Shown: piece by piece, positions 44,545-56,500 of the stretch
How the letters are laid out: every line of letters begins with the position of its first letter
How positions within the stretch are numbered: the first letter of the stretch is position 1
NCBI GenBank assembly: GCA_023614405.1
Contig: CM042686.1
Span: forward strand, 464,226,740 to 464,290,739
Source of the DNA: Avena insularis
Taxonomy: Eukaryota; Streptophyta; Magnoliopsida; Poales; Poaceae
DNA: 64,000 nucleotides
Direction of reading: 5' to 3'
Notes under the pieces: model-generated
The model's database searches: none
What the model saw: only the letters and a program-made list of their open reading frames with translations
Told to the model about the DNA's origin: nothing
Program-made: the position numbers and the translations under genes

Positions 44545-47388
44545 TCATCTACCTTGGACTCTTGAAGTTCCACGCCCACGCTCGCGGCCTCCGCCGCGTC
44601 CTCCTCGTCCTCTAGACCCGAAAGTAGCAGTGACCACTGTCGTTTCTGCGTTGGGTTTTTCTTCCGAGGTATTTTTGCGCTTCTGAGCCTGTTGCTTTGG
44701 TTGTTTTGCTGACTGTGGCACAACTAGGGCATTGAGTAATCCCTCTGCATCATCGTCGGCATATGCATACTTGCTCGCTGTTTCTATCATCTCTCCCAAA
44801 TCAGTGACCTTGTCACACTTCAAGCGATGGCGCAGTAGACCAATTGGGAGACCTGCGATGAAAGCTTCAATCGTAGTTTGATCATTTACTCCTTCGCATG
44901 AGTTCTTGGTGTCGATCCATCGTCCGAGGTAATCCCGGCAAGTTTCTCCAGCTTTCTGGGTGCAACGCTGTAGGTCTCCGACCGTACAGGGCCTCCGATA
45001 TGTGCCTTCGAAATTCTGAAAGAACGCACTTTGCATGTCATACCAGTTATGGATGGTCTTCTCCAGAAGTTCATTAAGCCATGATCGTGCCATCTTCCGC
45101 AACATAAGTGGGAGATATCGGGTTGCGACCAAGCTATTTCCGCCTTTGGCGATGCAGCAAGCTTGGAAAAAATCATGTAGCCATATATCTGGTCGAGCAA
45201 TGTCGTCGTAGGCTTGGATATGTCTTGAGGTAGCAAATACTTCCGGGAATCTTGTAGCTCTGATGCGTGGTCCGAAGCACTTTGGGCCCACGTAGATATC
45301 ATCGTTTTCATAGCACCGCGCCTCTATGTTGGAATTGATCCTGTGCCTTGCATCGTTCGGGGATAGCGATCGTCCCGAATGTCGGTTGTGGCTGCGGTGC
45401 CTTGGAGCCGGACTTTGGCTTCTGCCACCACCTCCTCCGCCATGTCATCCTCCATGTCCCCCTTGAGAGCCGTTGTGATGACTGCTTGGTGGAGAGGGTG
45501 GGGCAGCTGGATTGTTTCCGGTTGATCGCTGGCCTCCATCGGAGCGTCATTATTCCGGTTCCAGGGAGGGTCTTCACTACGACGAGCCCCCTGCCGGCTT
45601 GTCCCGGCATGGTTTCCGTCGTTCCTTCGTCTGTCGTTCCCACCGCGGTTAGGCTCAGCCGGACGGCTTGTATGTCTAGGAGGTGGCATTTTTTGACGAT
45701 CCTCCTCCCGACATTTCTCTTTATCTTCTCCCTTCGATCGTTCGACTCTTGTCGGGGAGGGTTCCTCGGATACAGTGCAGCAATGGCCTCTTTTTCGGCC
45801 ACTGGGGCGACGTTTCTCTAGTCGTGTGCAGTTCTGCGGTGCTGTACTGACGATCCGGTTCTCGAATAATTTTCTTCCTAGCGCTCGAGGCGATGATACT
45901 GCTCCGAAACGCGCTGGGGTCTTATGTCAGCACATGCCAGATCTGTGCGACATTGGTCGGAATCCGAGACCAGTTTTTGACTTCCGGACATGGCGACCTT
46001 TTGCTGCTCCAGTCCCTTGTTGAGTAGTTTGATTCCCAACTAGATTTCCTCCGGTCCTGGATTAGCCGATAAAATTTCTCGGGCTGCCACGGTATTCTGT
46101 ACTGGGGTTGGATATACCCAATCTTCTTTACTATTTTCCGAGGCTTCCCCATCTCATCTCCAAAAAGGACGGCGTGGATCTGCGTGAATTGGTTGTCACT
46201 GGTATGACGCTTCCTGGTCTTCTGGTATTGCCTGGAGTTGTACTTCCCTGCAGATGCTATGTGTTTCTTTTCCTCCTCAATGTTTTTGGCTTCATCGAGG
46301 AGTACTTGACGACGCGCTTCTAGGGCCTGCGCCCTCTCGTCCAGTTCTTCCGCAGTAAGCTCTACAGCTTTAGGAATAGGTGTTGTTAATGCAGCATCGA
46401 TGAGTTTACGTGCACCTTCAGTGATCATGTGTCCATCCATCGATTCTTCTTTTTTCTGCTCGTCTAGGATAAGTGCTCCATCCGAGTCTTCTTCATATTC
46501 CTCGGCAATCACCTCATCTATCAAAGGGTCTTTTGCCTGGGTCTTGTTCTTCTTGTTCCTCTTCTTTGCCTTCTTGGCAGCGCCGGTAGCAAAGATGGCT
46601 TTGGGTCCGTTTCTCGGAGTCAAGCTCCGATCGGTACTTTCGGACATCTGGACCTTGGGATTATCTCCGACTTCCATGTCATCCTGCGCTTTGGGAGAGT
46701 GCTCCCCGGATCCTTCATCCATGGCTTCTCCTTCTTCTGCAGTTTTGGAGTTGTACTCCTCTTCGTATTCCGCGGAGAACTTTCAGAAATCCGCTGACGT
46801 CATCGATTCATCCGAGGATGCAGGTACGTCGGTGTTTGTTTCAATTGCCTCCAACACAGAGTCGGTGTTCTCTCCAGCATCGGCAGAGCCGGATCCGGAT
46901 CCCACATATCTGACGAAGTGTGACGCGTGCTTCCTGAGGTACCTGCAGCTCTCGCGGTCAGCCATGTCGAAACTTTTGATGGTCTCAAGAATTGCATTTG
47001 CGCTTGTGTCTTGCATTATCATACGTCGCAGTGTGTACCTTAGGAAAGGTATGTCTGTCCCGGCGTCCTCAGAGCCGGAATCAGTGTCGTTGATGAGCTC
47101 CTCCTGGTTTTCGACTTCCACGGGTGGGTCGATCTGGGATCCGGTCTCTCCTAGGAGATCCACTCCAGATTCGACTTGGACCGCTAGGTCTTCCTCAGGC
47201 TCGGATTTCTCCACTATCTCCGCAGCTAGTGCGGGCTGGGTGGGATTAGGATTTTCTGAGATCCGGAACTTTGCTGCCTCCGCGAACAAAGGGGACCCAG
47301 AAGATTCTTCTGCCTCTATCATCACCGCTGGGGTGGGTGGGGCAGGTTCAGCGAAACCGATGTAAACATCGATCTCGCCAAAAGACAT
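44545..47388 (-). pseudogene. gag: Gag of Tat2: N-terminal acidic region and capsid-like domain
   Basis: From ATG at 47388 (MSFGEIDVYIGFAEP) a long acidic, disordered frame runs to a TGA at 46783, then continues in the same frame to about 45922 (AVELTAEELDERAQALEARR, RKIVKKIGYIQPQYRIPW). A shifted arginine/proline-rich part follows. The capsid-like retrotransposon gag domain is at 45291-44545: CFGPRIRATRFPE, PDIWLHDFFQACC, RYLPLMLRKMARSWLNEL, FIAGLPIGLLRHRLK. It ends glycine/arginine-rich (SRGRGGRGGGRERGRG), suggesting RNA binding in place of a zinc knuckle. Tat1 lacks this capsid part. Confidence 0.75.
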
Positions 47389-47547
47389 GATTGTGTAGGC
47401 AGTCACAGCCTCCCTAGCCGGAATCCAGGTCTCGTCGAGAACGATGAGAGGGACGTCGCTGGCGTAGAGGATGCGACCGACGGCGATAGTTTCGCCAATT
47501 TCGATTCTTGCAGATTCTGCTCGGAACACAGATCCGAAGCTCACTTG

Positions 47548-47564
47548 CCCCACGGTGGGCGCCA
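47548..47564 (-). other. Primer-binding site of Tat2
   Basis: TGGCGCCCACCGTGGGG on the - strand, 2 bases inside the right LTR and identical to that of Tat1. Confidence 0.85.
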
Positions 47565-47566
47565 AC

Positions 47567-48091
47567 TGTCGTCGGATTGATGACAAGTACGCCCTGAGGG
47601 GGTCCTCGAGGCGTGCGGAAGAGAGGGGTGTGAGACGTACGGTGTTCCGGGATGGTGAGCACACAAGTTTACCCAGGTTCGAATCCGCCGGCTTTGGACG
47701 GATCCTACTCCTGCTAGCAATCTAGTAATATGGCAGAGCCGGAATATGGGTTACAAGGGTTCGCCTGTGCGAGTTGAGATTGTAGACTATTGAGGGTCTA
47801 AAGTGTTGGTTCCCTAAAGGCTCTCCCTAGGACGGCATATATAGTCATCCGGCCTAGGGTTTACAGGAGAGATCTATCCGGCTACGACTAAGAGTCGGTT
47901 ACAGAGTACATCTTGAACTACAAGTAACATTATGGGCCTAAGTCGGTAAGTCTTCTGGGCCTTCCCGTAGCAGGATTGGACTCCGTCCTCTCTCCCTGAC
48001 TAGGCCGCCCGTGAAGCAAAGCTCTAACCCGAAGTGGGCCACCCTAGTCAGTGAGGAACTGTGAGGATACCCAGAAATTATATCCCTAACA
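47567..48091 (-). repeat. 5' LTR of Tat2
   Basis: 525 bp; on the - strand from TGTTAGGGATATAATT (48091) to ...CCGACGACA (47567). The AAGTG duplication follows on the right. Confidence 0.93.
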
Positions 48092-48132
48092 AAGTGTTTG
48101 TCTCTTGACATTTCAGGTGTTACTACTACAAA

Positions 48133-49595
48133 ATGGTCTCCCTAGGAGACAAAGGGTCTACACGCTCTGGTAGGACCTATTTACCAGATTATATTGAGAG
48201 CGTGCCTATTCAAAGGCGCGAGGAAATTATTGAAAACCTTTTAAGATCAAATAAGGTTGAAGTTGAAAACTTGAGTGATTTTATGGAAATCACGTCCATT
48301 TACAGGACAACTCCCAAGACTCCTGAGAAAACTCTTAGAGAATAGAGTGCTCCAAATTCTGCTTTTCTTAAATAACCAATAGAATTTCCTAATACTGGAG
48401 TTAGAGAATATCGATTTGATGGTGGAATTATTAAAATTTTACAGGAAAAAGCTTTTAGTGGAAGGGAAGATGAAGACCCAGGAAGACATCTTAGAGAGTA
48501 CGACGATGTGATAACATCACTTGGACCAAAAGGTTTGCCAAGAGACTTCTCTCGTCTAAAATTATTGTGTTGGTCTCTTAAAGGTAAGGCTCTAGACTGG
48601 TTATATTCTCTCCCTCGTCATTACATTAAATGTTGGGAAAACTGTATTGTTAAATTCATAAACAGGTTTAATCCTTTGAAAAAGGTAATTGAAATTAGAA
48701 AGAATATAGGCAACTTTAGTCAAAACGTGGGAGAAAACTACCCACAAGCCTAGGATAGATTCTTTGGAATGATCAATAGTATTCCTAATCATGGCTATTC
48801 TGAATCAACTATTTTCCATTTATTTTACCATGGTATTAATACTCAATGCAGAGAGTTGCTTGACTTCTCAGCAGGATGATCGATAAATACTTTAACTGTT
48901 AAAGCATGTTTGTAATTGATGTCTACTAGGGCTAAGAATGATTCTTTATATAATCCTGATTTTGGCAATAAGCTGGAAAAAGGGATACTTTGTACAACTC
49001 CCGATCTTATGCCTAAAGTACACAAAACAATGAAAGAAAAAGGTATACCTTCTGAACTTGTTAAGGAAAACAAAGTAGACTTGTTACAAGTTTTTACTAA
49101 AGAAGATGAAACAAGAAAAGTTTTTCAAGAATTAAAACATCGACAAGGAAAATCCCATAATACCCTGCATAAACAATTTTAAAGACATAAGAAGTTTTTG
49201 GCGGAACTCATGGAAAATTATGATGAGATTAGCCAAGAAATAAAATTATTTCACAGGTACCTTAGTATGATTGAAACCCAATGTGAACAAATAACATCTG
49301 GTTATCAAATTTTTCTCTATAGATATTCCTGTTTCTACTAATGTTGTTATAAGGGGAGGTGCAGTTGTTATAGGACCATTAGGACCACCAGAATATGAAG
49401 CTGAAAAAGATCGAAAGGAAAAAATCCTTGCTCAAAGCAAGCCAAGAAGATGATACACTGGTGGATCCTCAAGATGAAACTGCTCGAGAAACACAAGATC
49501 AAAACATGGAGGAGCAAAATGATGCACAGGATGACCGTTATGACTCTGATGCAGAGACAGTTGATCCAAGAGAAGAAAAAGAGATAAGCAATTAA
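48133..49595 (+). pseudogene. gag: Athila-type gag of Athila2, heavily decayed
   Basis: ATG at 48133 opens MVSLGDKGSTRSGRTYLPDY. After stops at 48343 (TAG) and 48373 (TAA) the gag core is readable in the same or adjacent frames: GREDEDPGRHLREYDDVITS, PRDFSRLKLLCWSLKGKALD and WLYSLPRHYIKCWENCIVKF, homologous to LKLFPFSLRGKSKEWLNSL of Athila1. More stops follow at 48751 (TAG, position usually W), 48878 (TGA) and 49180 (TAA). An acidic, lysine-rich linker ends near 49595. It corresponds to retrotransposon gag / ATHILA gag proteins. Confidence 0.7.
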
Positions 49596-49808
49596 GATGA
49601 AGTTGTTGTAGTAGAAAAGAAGAAGAGAGATAAGCAGCAACAAAAGAAAGTAACAAAAGAGCTTGATCCCCCACAAAAGGTAAAAGACAAGAACAAGAAA
49701 GGTGAGCAAAAGCTTCCTTATCCAGATCGAAAAAAGAAAGCACCGGATCAGGTAATCTATGATTCTTTCAAAAAGGCACTTAGTGATCTTCTTCTGGAAA
49801 TTCCATTT

Positions 49809-50217
49809 GTGGATGCAATAAAATTTCCTACCTATTCTAAATTCATCCATGATATTCTTAGTAGAAAGAAAGAAATAACTGAAACTGTTGCCATGGTGAC
49901 TAGTTATCCTGCTAATGGGAAGCTATTGTCTAAATTGGGAGATCCCAGAATACCAAATATTTCATGCTCAATTGGAAAAATAGATATTCACAATGCCTTG
50001 TGTCATTTAGGTGCAGGAGTTAGTGTAATGCCATATTCCCTCTATAAAAGGTTAGGATTAGGGGAGTAATTCCCCTACTACTATCACTTTACAGATGGCT
50101 GACAAGTCCACTAAACAACCCATTGGTATGGTTGAGGATGTTCTACTTAGAATAGATGAGCTTGTTATTCCCAGTGATTTTATTATTCTTGAAATGCCAA
50201 AGATGAAAAAATATCTA
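49809..50217 (+). pseudogene. Aspartic-protease region of Athila2
   Basis: KLLSKLGDPRIPNISCSIGK leads into CHLGAGVSVMPYSLYKRLGL. This is the Athila pepsin-like loop, usually D-L-G-A-S-V, with H instead of the catalytic D. A frame break at about 50068 is followed by MADKSTKQPIGMVEDVLLRI and ...PSDFIILEMP. No polymerase follows; the sequence becomes AT-rich and non-coding. Confidence 0.7.
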
Positions 50218-50734
50218 TAATACATGGAAGACCTTTCCTTAGTACTGCAGGAGCATCAGTTGATTGTGCTGAGGGAAAACAATCTTCAATGTTTATGATG
50301 CTGAAATCATTCGGTATTTTCCAAAAAACTGGAAGCAGGAGAAAGATATACTCCACCGGCAAAATGAGTTCATGTGGTAAGTGCCTTTGATAAGGGGCAA
50401 CCCAAGGTAAGAATTCGAGAATAGAGAAAGGGTTGAATTATTCAACCATTCTTAATAAAATGCTAAATGGGAGTCAACCCATCACATTAATAAATAAATT
50501 AAAGAATAAAATATTCATCGCATTCCTACAACATTTTCATAGACATTCTTGCGGAAGAGCGCCCGTGAAGATGCAGCTGTCAAAAAGTAGTAGAAATATC
50601 GATTGAACAAGCATAGAATAAGTATAAAAATAAAAAATTGAGTTTTATCTACAAAAACTAGCTTAATCATTTTGTCCGGATTAAAAAGTGAATCTCTAAA
50701 AAAATTGGGCGAAAAAGCTTGGTAATGAAGGTTT
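50218..50734. other. Non-coding interior of Athila2
   Basis: AT-rich sequence after the protease; no sustained frame. It leads into the hairpin array. Confidence 0.5.
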
Positions 50735-50738
50735 AATG

Positions 50739-51175
50739 ACCAACTATATGGCGGGAATAAAAAATTCCAGCTGTATAGTCCGGCCGTATAGTTATCGTTG
50801 CCTTTGTAAAATTTCTTTTCCAGGACACAGAAGGTTTAACGACCAACTATATGGCAGGAATAAAAAAATTCAGCCGTATAGTTCCGACCATATAGTTATC
50901 GTTTCCTTTGTAAAATTTTGTTTCCAAAATTTTGAAAGTTTAACGACCAACTATACGGCGGGACCATTTTTGATCCGGCCGTATAGTTATCGATGCCTGT
51001 CTTAGAAAATTTATCTCGAGGACATAGAAGGTTTGACGACCAACTATACAACGGGACCATTTTTATCCGGCCATATAGTTGCACCCGTATAGCTATGATC
51101 TGGCATAAAGAAACCCTAATTTTCGATGCTGCCGCAACTATACAGCGGGAACTTCTTTTCCCGCTTGTATAGTTG
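50739..51175 (+). repeat. Tandem array of hairpin units (AACTATAYGGC ... CCGTATAGTT)
   Basis: Units start with ACGACCAACTATA-type sequence at 50739, 50841, 50945 and 51038 (spacing 102, 104, 93). Each contains an arm AACTATAYGGCGGGA and an inverted partner CGGCCGTATAGTT. A fifth, sharper hairpin at 51135-51175 pairs CAACTATACAGCGGGAA with TTCCCGCTTGTATAGTTG around a 6-base loop. The same motif occurs once in the 5' LTR of this element (34146-34184). Confidence 0.75.
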
Positions 51176-51539
51176 TGGCGATATAGTTCGGCGCAACCTC
51201 TTAATCGTACCAAGAAGCTAGGGTTCTTCCTCCTCCTCACCTTTTCTCTCATATTATCTCTCCAAACCCCTCAAAATGCACCTAGAATTCTTGATTCTTC
51301 ATGGATTTCATTCGCTTGAGTTGGGGAATCAACAGATCAGTATGTTTCTCTCCCTATCCATGCTTTATTTTTAGAATTCCATGGTTAAAAACTCTCACAT
51401 TGATCTAGTGGATGAACTCAAGCTTTTTTTCCTTTTGATTTCTCATGTTAGGATTAAATTTTTCCATGTAGAATCATTCGTATATCATGTAGAAACTATA
51501 TGCCTAAGGTTTCATGGTGAATTTTTTCAGTGCATCAAG

Positions 51540-52606
51540 ATGAAAAAAATTGGTAGCATTTTTTGCAAGAGCAAGCGCCAACGTGGCGAGAGCTCGGGGC
51601 TCTAGGTCGAGCTCAACAACAAGTTGGCCATAGTTTCATCAAGGAGGGTGATGCCCACACGTTGGGACGATGATAGTTTTCTCACCGCGGCAGGGTTGAG
51701 GACGTACTTCGACCTCATGTGTGAAAATGCAGGGCTATCACTACTCGCCTACGTAGGCCACAATACCTACACCGAGCTCACCTATGAATTCCTCGCCTCT
51801 TTCTACGATGACCACAAGGAGAAAGGTAATGTTTGCATGGTAAGCTTCACCATAAACCAACAGCCATATGAAATAACTTTCCAAAAAATGTGTGATGCTT
51901 TTGGCTTCCCTCATGGTGGGGAGTCAACAGTTACAAATTTATATAGCATCTCAAGTGGAGAAACTTGGGAGGTTATTTTTGTTAATGGTGGCAGGGATGT
52001 CTATCAGAAGAAGATGTCCACCATTCAGAACCCAACAATTCACTATTTCGCCTTGTTCCTCGCCAATACACTGTTGGGAAGAGGAGATACCGGTTCCACA
52101 GCCAATGCGGACATGGCCATGATCACCAAGGCACTCTTCCCCAATGCACCACAAAGCCCCAATCATGCGGCTCTACTCCTCCAACACCTTCGCCACTAGA
52201 GAAACAAAAATAAAGGTGACATTCGCATTGGTGGATTGGTAACCCACCTTGCCCTAGCATTGAACATTACATTACCTATTATGCAACCTGTTGATGGCTC
52301 CAAACTTATGGATGTCAAATATATAACTACTTGTGGTTTCCTCGGTGTTTACCGAGCTGACAAGAGGCTCCGAGCATATCATCTTGGTTATCTTGGTGAT
52401 GCATAGGTTCAGCAGGTTCTGTTGCCCTGTCCACAAGCCTTCTCGATTGTGGCAAAGGACAACTAGATCCTCACCAAGGATCAAGTGGTGGAGATCATGG
52501 CTGAATTCCAGCCTGATCAAGAAGAACATGAAGAAGGAGAGCAGCAGGATGAGCAGGAGCAGGAATACAACCCTGCTTGGGAGGGACAGCAACAGCAACA
52601 GGAGGG
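51540..52606 (+). pseudogene. ATHILA ORF-1 family protein gene, five-prime complete, cut by an LTR insertion
   Basis: ATG at 51540 begins MKKIGSIFCKSKRQRGESS. After a TAG at 51603 the frame continues through the conserved ATHILA ORF-1 region: CMVSFTINQQPYEITFQKMC, DAFGFPHGGES, NPTIHYFALFLANTLLGRGD and MAMITKALFPNAPQSPNHAA. Further TAGs at 52197, 52404 and 52464 keep the same frame, and all four fit CAG. The C-terminus is glutamine/glutamate-rich (EEHEEGEQQDEQEQEYNPAW) and stops at 52606 where a foreign LTR starts (TGATGTCTACG). The function of this Athila protein is unknown; it accompanies gag in Athila elements. Confidence 0.75.
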
Positions 52607-53527
52607 TGATGTCTACGCACTTCTGTTCTTGTAGACAGTTGTTGGGCCTCCAAGTGCAGAGGTTTGTAGAACAGCAGCAAGTTTTCCCTTAAGTGGATTA
52701 CCCAAGGTTTATCAAACTCAGAGAGGAAGTGTTCAAAGGTATTCCCTCTCAAGCATCCTGCAATCAAGATACAAGAAGTCTCTTGTGTCCCCAACACACT
52801 CAATACACTTGTCAGGTGTATAGGTGCACTAGTTCGGCGAAGAGATAGTGAAATACAAGTGGTATAGATAATTATAAGTAGTAACGGTGCGAGAAAATAG
52901 CTTGATGGCGTGGAAGAGACTAAAGGCAAACTGAAATAAAGATGGAAGCAATCAAACATGTAACAGATCTAATTGCAAACGGTGTATCAATGCTTAGAAA
53001 CAAGGCCTAGGGATCATACTTTCACTAGTGAACACTCTCATATAAATATCTTCTCTTTATGATACTACTCTTAACTACTCTCTGGTTGGACACTCTAATC
53101 ATCGGTAGGGCTATAACAGCACACCTCAAAGTTCATCTTTCCCATCTAGAAAACCCCACACTGTCACCTTGAGCACTAGATGGTTCCAACAAACAGCACA
53201 ATTTCATAGAAAGATCCAACTCCAAATATAACTCATAACAAGTATTTGTAATCTCTAGCCTAAGTGCCACCATGGTGTACACGCTGTCACTTTCACACAC
53301 ATGGGGAGAGCAGGGATCTATTAAAGCACTTGAGTAGCCAGATACATCTACTTGATTACAAAGCTCATGACCACAATATGATCAAGCATAGAGAGAGAGA
53401 TGAACACATAGTTACCGGTAGAACACTTAGCCTCGAGGAAGAACTACTCCCTCATCATCATGGGAATCAGCAACGGCGATGGAGATGGTGGTGGAGATCG
53501 ATGGAGATGGCTCCAGGGGCACATCCC
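52607..53527 (+). repeat. 5' portion of an LTR of a high-copy Triticeae retrotransposon
   Basis: It starts TGATGTCTACGCACTTCT within the ATHILA ORF-1 gene and contains GGTTTGTAGAACAGCAGC and TTTCACTAGTGAACACTCTC, phrases I associate with very abundant wheat LTRs. I do not assign the family. It is interrupted at 53528 by the next Gypsy element, so its end is not visible. Confidence 0.65.
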
Positions 53528-56500
53528 TATAACATCCGAAAACTTAATCCAAAGTTAATAAAGATCAAATCTACCCAATTTAGGGTTAATCAAAACTTTT
53601 TCATTTAAAAATAATTAAGCATTCATATGTGTGTGCATTTAAATTAGGAGTTGATTTGAATTGCCATGTTTGAGTGATCCATTGGTTGTAAAATGACTCT
53701 AAGGTGAATTACACATCATCTAGATCATCCCCAAGCAAATCCCAAAGAAAAAGAAATCAAAAAGAATTAAATAAACAAATGGTCACTTTTGCCATTTTAA
53801 TCACCTAGCCTACTTTGGGCATTCCTAGCACTCAAATCCTAATAGAGACAATTGTGGATCTGTGCACCCCTTGCTAGTACAAGTTGTGTTGTGCCAAGGC
53901 CCACTTTGTGATCTCCCAAAGTCATTCAAACTCTAATTTTAAATGACATTTGAAAATTGAATCTAGTGTATGTATCAAGATCACACTAATTCAAAAACCA
54001 CTCAAATGAACTCCATTTCAAAATCCCAAGCAAACATAGATGCTCAAGCATAAGTTACACCACTCCACCAAAAATCTTTCAAAAACTCAAAAGTTTTGTT
54101 CATGCGGCCATTGTGTCGAACACCTGGCAGGCAGATAAAAAGTGGCCTAACTAATAATGTTGCTAGTTAAGTTCTTGTCCCCCTCTTGACCCTCTATGCA
54201 CTCCCCTGTCCCCCTAGCATCTAACCCAGCCCAGACCAACACTCCCCCTTCCCCACAGTGCTAGTGCTGTGCCGCCCAAGTATGGTTACCGCCGTCCAAA
54301 CGCGAGCAATGCACCAGAGACCAAGACGCGCCATTCCAGCGTGCCCGCTAGCACCGCCTAACCCTACCGCCTCTCCCTGTCCACCCCTCGATCGCTACTA
54401 GCCCCTGGACCACCTCAGTGTCGCGCCGCCCTTTCTCTCTGCGCCATGCGCAGGGCATGCCAGAGTGCGATCGCCGCCAGCACGCCACAGACCGTGCCTC
54501 GACACCAAATCGCACACGCCGCTCCGCCTTGAACCCTGCAATCCACCAGACACGGCCGTGCACCGCCGCATGACCCACCGTCGCCATGATCGCCGTCGAG
54601 CACCGCCTCTGTCTCCTAGAGCACGGGAAGTCCCCGACCAAATGCCACCGCCCCTAGCGTCGCCTTTACGCTGTAACTAACCGCTAGCAGACCGCCCACC
54701 GTCCACCTACCTCGCCCATGCTGGTAGCCCTCTGTACCGCTCTCACTAGAGACGCTAGCCCACACCCGTCGGTCCCCTAGTCGAACCTATATAAGGAGGC
54801 CACCCCAGCACCATCTCTTCACACCATTCCACTCCCCTCTCTCCATTGACCATTTACCCTCTCTCGCCGGAGCCGCTCGAGCCTCCGTTCGCCGGAATTC
54901 CACCGGAGGTAGCCGCTTCAGAGGAGGAGAAGTCCCCGTCGATTTCGTCCACCTCAGCCCCTGTCGCGACTTCGCCTGAGCTCGATGTCGCCGTCCAGTT
55001 TGATCGCCCGCCTCGCCGCACTAGCTGGAGCCCTGGTACGTCCCCAGTACACCCCACTGGTCGTTTAGGGTTCGGTCTCACCGGCGACCAGTCTGTCGTC
55101 GAGGACGACCGTGAACCGTCGATCTGCGTTCTAATCGTGTGGCCCAGATCGCCCCATACCGCTTCAGGTTTATGTGCCTCTGACATGCAGGACCCCCACA
55201 AGAGTCTCCCTCTGCCAGCATCGGCGTTGGCCCATTTAGTTTCCCGTGCTGACCCATTTAATTCAAATTAGGTTTTCCTATTTAGACTGAAAATCAATGA
55301 TGTCCCTTAGTTCAAAAATCAATTCAAAGAGTTTTACAAATCCAAATGGAGTGATTCCAATTTTGTTGGAAAGGTAATGAAAATCTCTATCCAAGCCCAT
55401 TGGATTTAAATCTTTTAGAGTTAGAGATATCTCCTAGTAAAAATAACAAGACAGAAGCATTTGCACATTCAATTTTTTTCTAAAATCAACCATAATAGCT
55501 TTTGAGTTGATTCCAACTCTCAAAAATAACATTTAACCATACCTATCTGAATATGTAATAATACTAAGGTTTGCATGCAGTGACTTTGGACTAGTACCAA
55601 AATAATGCTATATAGGCATTTCTAGTCACTTTAAATCATTAAATATTAAACTTAAACTTATTAAAATATGATCCAACATTTAAATCACATTCCCATATGT
55701 TAGAATATGTGGTGATGACATGTGTCCACATGATCCCATATTTTAATTGGAGAATATTAAATCTTAGTTAATTTCAATGAGTAGAAATTACATTTCTCAA
55801 ATAAAAAGAATGAAGCTAGTTAATTAAACCTTGTGATGCTTGTGATGATAATAGATCATCAAGTGTGTCCTTAGTATGCTAAGTAGACTAGTTAAGCTTT
55901 GTTTGGTGATTGTGTATCCCGTATGTATTTATAGACGATAGTACCGACCAAGCTTTCGAGGAGGAGGAGTTCTACCAAGAGGAGGAGGAAGAAAACTTCA
56001 ACCACTGCACTACACAAGGCAAGCCTAGCACTTCAAGTAAACTGAGCAAGCTATTGTTAGCAAGCTAGAATTAAGCTAGATAACCTAAGCAAGATGCATT
56101 GGGCATGCTTTGGTTATACCACTTTGACTATTACCTACCCCAAGTTTTATTTCCAAGCTTTACTTCCTTACTTTACCAAAGTCCCTTACCTGTTTAAAGG
56201 TAGCATAAAAAGTATAAACCTTGACCTATCTAGATAAACTTAGATGTCATTCTATGGCATGAGATTGATCTTAGCATCCCATATTAGTGAACACTCTTAA
56301 CTTAGTAGTTTAGAGCTAAACTAGAACTTGAGTCACTTTAAATGGGAATACTTGGTGAAAATGAATTGTGAAAACCTTGGAATGATGAGTCATTCTATTG
56401 AGATTTTTTGACATATGTTGAGAAACACAAATGGTTTAGGATGATGAAAATGTTGAGGCATGAGCCTTAACCATTTTACAAAACTGATGGTTGGGTTCGG

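Larger units (their letters stand above)
35393..48091 (-). mobile_element. Complete Tat-lineage Gypsy retrotransposon with an antisense gene (Tat2)
   Basis: Two 525-bp LTRs (TGTTRGGGATAT... on the - strand) flank 11.6 kb. Target duplications AAGTG lie at 35388-35392 and 48092-48096. Right to left: LTR, primer site, gag, protease, RT, RNase H, integrase, then an extra intron-containing gene on the opposite strand, and the left LTR. Extra antisense ORFs between integrase and 3' LTR are known for Ogre/Tat elements of plants. All proteins except integrase carry stops or shifts, mostly TAG. Confidence 0.92.
33903..52606 (+). mobile_element. Athila-like Gypsy element with ATHILA ORF-1, interrupted by Tat2 (Athila2)
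   Basis: 5' LTR 33903-35349, decayed Asp-tRNA primer site, then the interior split by Tat2 at AAGTG (35388-35392 / 48092-48096). After Tat2 come gag, a protease fragment, a hairpin-rich tandem array and an ATHILA ORF-1 protein gene. No reverse transcriptase or integrase is seen. At 52607 another LTR begins inside the ORF-1 gene, so the 3' end is out of the window. This is the oldest layer of the right half. Confidence 0.8.

Noticed and set aside
46400..47365. A 321-codon + strand frame (serine-rich)
   Set aside because: It is antisense to the acidic gag region of Tat2; Glu/Asp-rich codons give Ser-rich complements. The primer site and gag order fix the coding strand as -.
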